A DNA stretch of 18,856 bases from the NCBI GenBank assembly GCA_027028665.1, contig JALVIU010000408.1, positions 1-18,856 on the forward strand, given 5' to 3'. The notes below the pieces were generated by a model. It was not told the DNA's origin. It was given only the letters and a program-made list of their open reading frames with translations, and searched no databases. This DNA is from Candidatus Atribacteria bacterium (GTDB lineage: Bacteria; Atribacterota; JALVIU01). Made by a program: the position numbers and the translations under genes. Every line of letters starts with the position of its first letter. The first letter of the stretch is position 1. Below, one piece after another: positions 1-5,450 of the stretch.

Positions 1-184
1 GGATTCCTCCGGGATATTGAAAGAGTAGAAATGAAACAGATATTATAGAATACGATATGCCTATTTGCATATCTTTTGCACCGAGTTCTTTTAGATATAT
101 AGGAAGTACGGTGTACCAGGAAAATATAGAAAAAGTCATAAGAGCAACTGTTCCAGATATTGTTATGACATTTCTTTTACTCAT
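1..184 (-). CDS. MFS transporter, N-terminal fragment (runs off window)
   Basis: An open frame reads from an ATG at 184-182 to the window edge, giving 61 codons. After a short basic start (MSKRN) comes a hydrophobic helix (residues about 6-25), then a short loop LKELGAKDMQIG and a second helix ending FLLFQYPGG. This is the usual start of a major facilitator superfamily carrier: TM1, a periplasmic loop with a G-A/S-x-x-x-x-G pattern, then TM2. It lies 32 nt after the arsC stop on the same strand, so it is probably the third gene of the peroxiredoxin-arsC operon. The substrate cannot be told; export of arsenite or a drug would fit the context but is only a guess. An AGGAGG at 203-208 is 18 nt from the ATG, unusually far; a weaker GAAGAG lies closer. 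Confidence 0.72.
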   Translation of the reverse strand, partial: MSKRNVITISGTVALMTFSIFSWYTVLPIYLKELGAKDMQIGISYSIISVSFLLFQYPGGI

Positions 185-216
185 AATACTCTTCTTTTTT
201 GTCCTCCTGATTTAAC

Positions 217-681
217 CTATTTGGGATTTACAATAAATACCTCGCCTATCTTTTCTGGTTCGATCTCTTCATTTTTTCCAAAGTTTTCATCTATCCACTT
301 CTTTATTTCATCCCTTGTTTTCCTAAATGCCTCTCTTTTTTCCTCTTCTGTCCCCTGTACAGTAGATGGATCTTTAAAACTTCTATGTATGTATCTTTTC
401 CCACCAGGAAAGTAGGGACAGTGCTCTCTTGCATGATCACATACTGTTATGATGTAATCAAATCTTTCTCCAATAAATTGATTTGCATGTTTAGAGTAGT
501 GATGTGATATATCTATTCCTATCTCTTTCAATACCTCTATAGCAAAGGGGTTTACATGTGATACCTCTACTCCTGCACTTTTTGCCTCATATAGATCTCC
601 GTAGTAATGATTAAGTAACCCTTCTGCCATTTGTGATCTTGCAGAATTATGTGTACATAAAAATAAAACTTTTTTCTTCAC
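217..681 (-). CDS. arsC: Arsenate reductase, thioredoxin-coupled (LMW-phosphatase fold)
   Basis: 154 aa cytoplasmic enzyme expected to reduce arsenate to arsenite. The phosphatase-type P-loop is at the N-terminus: Cys9-THNSA-Arg15-Ser (CX5RS). Cys81 and Cys88 (motif VCDHAREHCP) match the two relay cysteines of Bacillus/Staphylococcus ArsC (Cys82 and Cys89 there), and Asp104 in FKDPS is the general acid. The three-cysteine relay is therefore complete, which separates it from tyrosine phosphatases that lack the relay pair. The start is GTG at 681-679, sharing GTGA with the stop of the upstream peroxiredoxin gene. An AGGAGG about 8 nt upstream, inside the last codons of that gene, supports it. 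The overlap implies translational coupling. The dedicated thioredoxin and the arsenite pump are not visible here, though the truncated MFS gene follows directly. Confidence 0.9.
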   Translation of the reverse strand: MKKKVLFLCTHNSARSQMAEGLLNHYYGDLYEAKSAGVEVSHVNPFAIEVLKEIGIDISHHYSKHANQFIGERFDYIITVCDHAREHCPYFPGGKRYIHRSFKDPSTVQGTEEEKREAFRKTRDEIKKWIDENFGKNEEIEPEKIGEVFIVNPK

Positions 682-1154
682 TTATGGACCTCCTTTAGTT
701 TTGAAAGCACATCTTCTACATGACCTGTTACTTTTACCTTTGGCCATATATGGGCAATCTTTCCTTCAGGGTCAATTAAAAAGGTACTCCTTACTACTCC
801 CATATATTCTCTACCGTACATTTTTTTAAGTTGCCATGCCCCATATGTCTCAAGCACCTTATGCTCTTGATCACTTAAGAGTGTAATAGTAAGCTTCTTT
901 TTTTGTATAAAATTTCTGTGACTTTTAGGAGAATCAGGGCTTACCCCGAGAATGATGGCATTAAGTGCCTCAAACTCTTTCTTTTTCTCTGTAAAGCCTA
1001 TAGCCTCTTTTGTGCATCCTGATGTATTATCCTTTGGATAAAAGTAAAGTACTATCCATTTGCCTTTGAAGTCCTCAAGGCAGACGTCTTCTTCATCTTG
1101 ATTGGGCAAACAAAATAAGGGAGCTTTATCTCCTACTTTTAACTTTTCACCCAT
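678..1154 (-). CDS. bcp: Peroxiredoxin, BCP/PrxQ type
   Basis: 158 aa thiol peroxidase that reduces hydrogen peroxide and organic peroxides in the cytoplasm. The AhpC/TSA fold starts with VGDKAPLFCLPNQD. The active site PKDNTSGC has the conserved P40, T44 and peroxidatic C47 (family motif PxxxTxxC; the usual Pro before Gly is Ser here). The catalytic Arg lies in VVRSTFLID. Many BCP proteins have the resolving Cys five residues after C47, but that site is Ile52. The only other cysteines are C15 and C25, so it is either a 1-Cys enzyme or uses an unusual partner. ATG 1154-1152 follows AAGGAG at normal spacing, and a consensus promoter lies just upstream. It is the first gene of an operon with arsC. 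Confidence 0.92.
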   Translation of the reverse strand: MGEKLKVGDKAPLFCLPNQDEEDVCLEDFKGKWIVLYFYPKDNTSGCTKEAIGFTEKKKEFEALNAIILGVSPDSPKSHRNFIQKKKLTITLLSDQEHKVLETYGAWQLKKMYGREYMGVVRSTFLIDPEGKIAHIWPKVKVTGHVEDVLSKLKEVHK

Positions 1155-1189
1155 TTTATTTCACTCCTTTTTAAAGATTTGTATCCTTT

Positions 1190-1218
1190 ATTATATCTTC
1201 TAAATGAAGATATTGCAA
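1190..1218 (-). promoter_or_regulatory. Sigma-A promoter of the peroxiredoxin-arsC operon
   Basis: On the minus strand, TTGCAA (1218-1213), a 17-bp spacer and a perfect TATAAT (1195-1190). Predicted start of transcription is near 1183, leaving a leader of about 30 nt with the Shine-Dalgarno sequence. Confidence 0.75.
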
Positions 1219-1340
1219 CTTTTTTCTATAGTTTTATGATGAAGTTCATAAAGGGGATAGGGAAGAAAGAATTTCCTATAGAATAAATTAAGAAGTAGTC
1301 CTAAGTAATGTGGGATGCCTTAGGAGCCTTACTTTAACAA

Positions 1341-1380
1341 TAAATAGAGATGATAGGGGTGCCCCTATCATCTCTATTTA
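1341..1380 (-). terminator. Hairpin with perfect 19-bp stem after the lipoprotein operon
   Basis: 1341-1359 is exactly complementary to 1362-1380, with the centre GGGGTGCCCC (real loop probably GTGC). It begins 4 nt after the stop of the 424-aa lipoprotein gene. On the minus strand the base of the stem and what follows read CTATTTATTGTT: U-rich, but not a clean T-run. Termination is the likeliest role; mRNA 3' protection is also possible. Confidence 0.65.
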
Positions 1381-1384
1381 CCAA

Positions 1385-2659
1385 TTACAAATTTACTTTA
1401 TCTTTTGCGAGAAGATTTATTAGTTTAAATAGTTTTTTCTTTGTAGTAAAATCATAACTTAATACATGTACATTGAAGCCCATGTAAGATTTTGCATAGC
1501 CGTAAAGTTTCCATAGTAATCCATAGGACTTGAGCTCTGCTTTTAAGAGTCCGCCACCTCTTATAGAAATAAAGGGACCCATTACCTCATACACCTTTCC
1601 AGAAAGCTTTAGATATAGGTACACATCTGCCTTGCCTTTTGCCTCAGGGAATTCGTAGTATGGCTTAAATTTTACCTTACTCCAATTACTTTTACTTGTT
1701 CCTTCGCCTTTTTCCCATGCAACTTTGCCCCCTATAGTCATACTTGTACGTACGCCTACAGCAAATTCATCTGCCACACTTAGATCTATCCCTGCATGAA
1801 CATAAAGTGGAAAAGAGACTTCTACAGGGACAGCTCCTACAAATACTACATAGCGAGGATGAGCTACAGTAGTATTGATCAGATTAATATTCAATTCTGA
1901 TTTATCATCATATTTTGACTTATTTTTTGTATCTTTGCTCATACTTAGTAGTGCTGAAGATAGTTTGACATCTACATATGGATTACCTGTAATTTTCAGG
2001 GACATATATTTGGGTACTCCCCAACTAAATTTTAATTTTATTTTTACATGAATCTTTAAACCCATGGTTGTTTCTCCATGGAATTTGAAACCTTTATAAT
2101 CAAAATCTTTCTCAAATGTTTTTTCGGTGCTTACAGTAAATCTTGATGGATCTTCATTCTGAAAGAGCCCTTGATATTCTGAAAGTGATACATCTTTATC
2201 AATCTCTATAGAACCTGATAAAAATACATTTTCTAAGTATGCGTTTTCAGTTTCTAATGTTTTTGACCCTCTTTCTCCTGTTTTTATCCCTGTTACTCTT
2301 AAAAGTGTCCAGGATGTATCTTTTTTAAATACAAGTATTGTTCCTTCCTTTATTGAATTTACCTTGGAAGATACATCTTTAGAAGGAGAGAGAATAATAC
2401 TGTTTCCAGACATAGAAGCACCACGGGTATTTTCTGGATCCAACACTACCACATCTGGGGAGATTACTACATCCTTATAGGTTACTACAATACCTGATAC
2501 AGGGTCTTGATATGTACCACTTATAGGGGTCCCTTCTATCTGAGGAGTAGGAGAGAGGAGTGGCGGTACAGTAGGAGATTTGGTATTACAACCGGTAAAT
2601 AGGAGTACTATAACTATTAAAGAGATGAATATATATGCTAATTTTTTATTTTTATACAT
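1385..2659 (-). CDS. Predicted lipoprotein, beta-rich, function unknown
   Basis: 424 aa. The N-terminus MYKNKK plus a hydrophobic stretch ends in the lipobox LFTGC, so signal peptidase II should cleave before Cys24. A Pro/Ser/Thr-rich tether (about 25-45) follows. Residues about 50-165 alternate short hydrophobic strands (VVVLDPENTRG, GTILVFKKD, TLLRVTGI, LENVFLSGSIEI). From memory, the pattern value-strand, 'G-t-v-l', 'l-r-r-V-t', 'T-e-x-a-x-L-e-d-x-f' recurs in uncharacterised secreted proteins of many bacteria. Residues about 180-424 look like a long beta-sandwich or barrel-like region ending in the motifs VMGPFISIRGGG and WKLYGYAKSYMGFNVHVL. No enzyme motif is seen. The ATG at 2659 overlaps the upstream TAA by one base (TAATG), with AGGAGG just upstream, so the two lipoproteins are translationally coupled. 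A role at the cell surface is inferred from the signal only. Confidence 0.85.
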   Translation of the reverse strand: MYKNKKLAYIFISLIVIVLLFTGCNTKSPTVPPLLSPTPQIEGTPISGTYQDPVSGIVVTYKDVVISPDVVVLDPENTRGASMSGNSIILSPSKDVSSKVNSIKEGTILVFKKDTSWTLLRVTGIKTGERGSKTLETENAYLENVFLSGSIEIDKDVSLSEYQGLFQNEDPSRFTVSTEKTFEKDFDYKGFKFHGETTMGLKIHVKIKLKFSWGVPKYMSLKITGNPYVDVKLSSALLSMSKDTKNKSKYDDKSELNINLINTTVAHPRYVVFVGAVPVEVSFPLYVHAGIDLSVADEFAVGVRTSMTIGGKVAWEKGEGTSKSNWSKVKFKPYYEFPEAKGKADVYLYLKLSGKVYEVMGPFISIRGGGLLKAELKSYGLLWKLYGYAKSYMGFNVHVLSYDFTTKKKLFKLINLLAKDKVNL

Positions 2660-3270
2660 TATTTATCTCCTCCTGCTGATTCATTTTTTAAAAGATATAC
2701 AGTAGTAGAGGCTTTTACATTTAAGCCTTTATCTGTAGTCCCATAAAATGTATACTTTTTTATAAGGTATACATTTTCCTCATCACCTTTTGCTTTTTTT
2801 ATATACCGTAATGATTGGCTTTCTTCTGCAGAGATTTCCCCTCCTTCTGGAATATAATTATTGCCAAAGATTACTTTTATGAAATTTTGTGGCAATGTAA
2901 TTATTACAGGAGAATCAGGGTGATCGGGGGGGTATGTCTCTATCTGTAAACTATTGAGTGTTATCCCCGTATCTACTGCTTTTACATAGACCGTATATAC
3001 CCAACCTTTTTCTTCATCATAGGGTACATTTTCTGGATCAGTCCAAGCCTCTATAGATGTGCTGGGCATAGCAGTAAGTAGCCCTCCTTGTTGCTCTTCA
3101 GATGTGAGCTCATCAAATTCATTATCTGAAAGAGATATTTCTGTTCCTGGAGATGTAAGAGTAAACCCTCCAAATTCTGATTCATCTACAGTGTAAGTAG
3201 TCCCACACCCAGAGAACATGAACATTAATAAAAGCAAAGCAAGAAAAACAAAAATTTTAAAAATTTTCAT
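2659..3270 (-). CDS. Predicted lipoprotein with Ig-like beta pattern, function unknown
   Basis: 203 aa. The signal sequence MKIFKIFVFL followed by Leu/Met/Phe ends in the lipobox FSGC, giving a lipidated Cys22. The mature part opens with an acidic, Ser/Thr/Gly-rich linker (about 25-70, pI very low), then a domain of alternating strands (WVYTVYVKAV, LNSLQIETYPP, PVIITLPQNFIKVIFG, VYLIKKYTFYG, VKASTTVYLL). This fits an Ig-like or carbohydrate-binding sandwich, although no family is recognised. GGGAGG at 3284-3279 sits 8 nt from the ATG. It is the first gene of a two-gene operon; its stop overlaps the start of the second lipoprotein by one base, which suggests the two act together at the envelope. 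Confidence 0.83.
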   Translation of the reverse strand: MKIFKIFVFLALLLLMFMFSGCGTTYTVDESEFGGFTLTSPGTEISLSDNEFDELTSEEQQGGLLTAMPSTSIEAWTDPENVPYDEEKGWVYTVYVKAVDTGITLNSLQIETYPPDHPDSPVIITLPQNFIKVIFGNNYIPEGGEISAEESQSLRYIKKAKGDEENVYLIKKYTFYGTTDKGLNVKASTTVYLLKNESAGGDK

Positions 3271-3306
3271 ACAATTTTCCTCCCTTATGTTAAATTTTCA
3301 TTTATC

Positions 3307-3335
3307 ATAATACCTTTTTAGGATATCTTTGTCAA
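3307..3335 (-). promoter_or_regulatory. Sigma-A promoter of the lipoprotein operon
   Basis: Minus strand: perfect TTGACA (3335-3330), 17-bp spacer, TATTAT (3312-3307); start predicted near 3300. A 14-bp palindrome ATATTTTAAAATAT lies 14 bp upstream of the -35 box (3350-3363). It could be an UP-like element or an operator, but AT-rich palindromes arise easily by chance. Confidence 0.75.
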
Positions 3336-3394
3336 ATAAATTTAGTCTTATATTTTAAAATATCATTAATTTTCTAAGAATATTAGTAGATAAA

Positions 3395-4255
3395 CTATAA
3401 AACTATGCTTCCAATAATCAGGATAAGCCCGAATACAGTGGAAGGTAATATTGTCTCACCTACGATAAAGTGTATAAAGATAAGGGAGATAAAGGGGGAT
3501 AAAAATACAAGATTACCGATTTTTGCAGAGGTCTCAGAGAGGGAGAGTGCCCGAAGCCATAGGAGAAATGTAATGCTCATCTCAAATGCCCCTACATAGA
3601 CTGTCCCGATAAGTCCTTGCCATTTTGGGATATATATTTTTGATGTTGCAAGTGTAAATACAAGTGTAAATAAAAAACCTATGGCAAAGTTTAGAAAGAG
3701 TTTTACCTCTGCATCCCTTTTGTCTTTTACATTATATAACCAGAATAGGGCCCAGATGAGAGAGGATCCTGTAGCAAGTATTACCCCGAAGGGATTTGAT
3801 AGAGAAAGTGTGGTAATTTTTCCGTGTGTGGCTATTATAATTACACCAAGAAATCCTATAAAAAGAGAGAGGATGTTTTTGAATGTAACCTTTTGCTTTA
3901 AAAGTGGTGCAGATAATAGCACAAGGACAATGGGCCAGGTATAGTTTAGGGATTGTGCCTCCTGGGCAGGCAGTAAACTATATGCCTTAAAAAGTACTGT
4001 GTAATACAAAAATGGATTTAGGAAACCAAGGATAATAGACCATTTCCACTCCTTTTTTGGCATATTTTTTATGTACATATACTTTTTTCTTTTTATAACC
4101 ACAAAGAAAAGAATTAAGGAGGAAAATAGAGAAGAGTAGAGGAGTAGGTTTAAGAAATTCATATATCTTAGGCTTATTTTAAATGCAGATGCAACAGTAG
4201 ACCATAAAAGTATAGAAGATATGGCGTATATATAGGCTTTTATCTGTGTTTTCAT
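3395..4255 (-). CDS. DMT superfamily transporter, EamA family
   Basis: 286 aa inner-membrane protein with about ten hydrophobic helices in two five-helix halves (first half residues 7-142, second half about 152-286), the EamA repeat layout. Family-typical pieces are the WSTVASAFK start of TM1, PAQEAQSLNYTWPIV in TM4 of the first repeat, and GAFEMSITFLLWLRAL in the second. These carriers export or take up amino acids, sugars or other metabolites; the substrate cannot be read from the sequence. The protein stops right after the tenth helix with no cytoplasmic tail, a normal length for the family. The ATG at 4255 has no Shine-Dalgarno sequence at usable distance, but a strong promoter puts transcription start about 3 nt upstream, so it may be translated leaderless. 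It is divergent from the aldolase gene. Confidence 0.88.
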   Translation of the reverse strand: MKTQIKAYIYAISSILLWSTVASAFKISLRYMNFLNLLLYSSLFSSLILFFVVIKRKKYMYIKNMPKKEWKWSIILGFLNPFLYYTVLFKAYSLLPAQEAQSLNYTWPIVLVLLSAPLLKQKVTFKNILSLFIGFLGVIIIATHGKITTLSLSNPFGVILATGSSLIWALFWLYNVKDKRDAEVKLFLNFAIGFLFTLVFTLATSKIYIPKWQGLIGTVYVGAFEMSITFLLWLRALSLSETSAKIGNLVFLSPFISLIFIHFIVGETILPSTVFGLILIIGSIVL

Positions 4256-4264
4256 ATTAGTTAA

Positions 4265-4294
4265 ATTATAAACCTTCAGTTATATAGTTTTCAA
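4265..4294 (-). promoter_or_regulatory. Promoter of the EamA gene predicting a leaderless mRNA
   Basis: Minus strand: TTGAAA (4294-4289), 18-bp spacer, TATAAT (4270-4265). With start 7 nt after the -10 box, transcription begins near 4258 and the ATG is at 4255-4253, leaving only about 3 nt of leader. Confidence 0.6.
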
Positions 4295-4324
4295 GAATTC
4301 TTAGTAGAAAAAATATCTGTTTTG

Positions 4325-4333
4325 TGGTAAAAT
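4325..4333 (+). promoter_or_regulatory. Extended -10 promoter of the aldolase-lon operon
   Basis: TGGTAAAAT: TG one base upstream of a -10 box TAAAAT (4328-4333). No good -35 is seen at 16-18 bp. Start predicted near 4340. The Shine-Dalgarno AAAGGAGGT at 4351-4359 is 5 nt from the ATG. Confidence 0.45.
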
Positions 4334-4364
4334 GCCTATGTAAAACATCAAAAGGAGGTAGGGT

Positions 4365-5435
4365 ATGGAAAGTATAAAATTAACACCTGGGAAGTGGAGA
4401 GGACTGAAGATACTTGCAGATGATGAAGGAAAATTTAGAATGATGGCAATAGATCAGAGGGGATCTCTAAAAAAAGCCCTTGCTAAGGCTTTAGGTATTT
4501 CTCCTGAGGAGGTAACCGATGAGGATATAGTAAAGGCAAAGATTATGATCACCAAGGTCCTTTCACCTTATGCAAGTGCAGTTCTTACAGATCCTATATA
4601 CGGTTTTCCCTATACATTTGAGTACATACCAAGAGATGTGGGTATCCTTCTTGCATATGAAAAGACAGGATACGAAAAGGCACAGGGTGGAAGAAAGACT
4701 GCACTTCTTTCTGACTGGAGTGGGGAGAAGATAAAGAGAAGTGGTGCAAATGCTATAAAGCTTCTTCTCTATTACAGACCAGACGGAGACCCTGAGGTAG
4801 TAAAGTATCAGCAGGATATCGTAAGAAAGGTAGGAGAAGAGGCAAGAAAGTACGATATTCCATTCCTTCTTGAGCCAGTAGGGTATGAAATAGAAGAACC
4901 TGCGAAGGATTCTTTGGAATATGCCCAGAGAAAGCCCCAGATCGTTATAGAGACGGTAAAGGAGTTTACAAAAGAAGAATATGGAGTAGATGTATTAAAA
5001 CTCGAATTCCCTGCTGATCTTAAATATACAGAAGAGTTTGCAGGTGGAGAGTTTGATGGGAAGGAGAGGGATGTAGCATATGACCTATACGAAGTAGAGG
5101 ATATATGTGAGGAATTAGATGATACAGCTACCATTCCATGGGTATTGTTAAGTGCAGGTGTAGGGATAGAGGAGTTTCTCTTGAATGTAGAAATTGCAGT
5201 GGCACATGGGGCAAGTGGATTTTTGGCAGGCCGTGCTATCTGGAAGGATGCTGTTCCATTTTACCCCGATCTTGACAAGATGGAGAAATGGCTTGCTACA
5301 GAAGGGGTTGATAATTTTGCAAGACTTTATGAAGTATCAGATGAGGCAACCCCATACTATAAACACAAGAAATTTAAAAGTTTTGCAAATATAGACCTTG
5401 AAGGAAAAGGGACTGATTGGTATAAAAATTATTAG
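4365..5435 (+). CDS. lacD: Class I tagatose 1,6-bisphosphate aldolase, LacD-like
   Basis: 356 aa TIM-barrel aldolase of the DeoC/LacD family, expected to split tagatose 1,6-bisphosphate (and often fructose 1,6-bisphosphate) to dihydroxyacetone phosphate and glyceraldehyde 3-phosphate. AIDQRGSL (28-35) is the family N-terminal motif. Lys132 (NAIKLLLYY), Glu170 (PFLLEP) and Lys212 (DVLKLEFP) line up with Lys125, Glu163 and the Schiff-base Lys205 of streptococcal LacD at a constant offset of 7. The phosphate-binding end of the barrel is LLSAGVG and GFLAGRAIWKDAV. It is about 30 residues longer than the streptococcal enzymes, mainly at the C-terminus. No lac/tagatose genes or PTS lie nearby, so it may be a general sugar-phosphate aldolase here. 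A strong AAAGGAGGT supports the start; lon follows 15 nt downstream. Confidence 0.85.
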   Translation: MESIKLTPGKWRGLKILADDEGKFRMMAIDQRGSLKKALAKALGISPEEVTDEDIVKAKIMITKVLSPYASAVLTDPIYGFPYTFEYIPRDVGILLAYEKTGYEKAQGGRKTALLSDWSGEKIKRSGANAIKLLLYYRPDGDPEVVKYQQDIVRKVGEEARKYDIPFLLEPVGYEIEEPAKDSLEYAQRKPQIVIETVKEFTKEEYGVDVLKLEFPADLKYTEEFAGGEFDGKERDVAYDLYEVEDICEELDDTATIPWVLLSAGVGIEEFLLNVEIAVAHGASGFLAGRAIWKDAVPFYPDLDKMEKWLATEGVDNFARLYEVSDEATPYYKHKKFKSFANIDLEGKGTDWYKNY

Positions 5436-5450
5436 GGGTGATAAAATTAT

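Noticed and set aside
1299-1325. Possible operator TCCTAAG-(13 nt)-CTTAGGA upstream of the peroxiredoxin promoter
   Set aside because: Only a 7-bp stem, about 80 bp upstream of the -35 box and beyond the neighbouring terminator; too weak to call without comparison.
4365-5435. Class II (zinc) fructose-bisphosphate aldolase
   Set aside because: No zinc-binding His motifs; the Schiff-base lysines match the class I LacD family.
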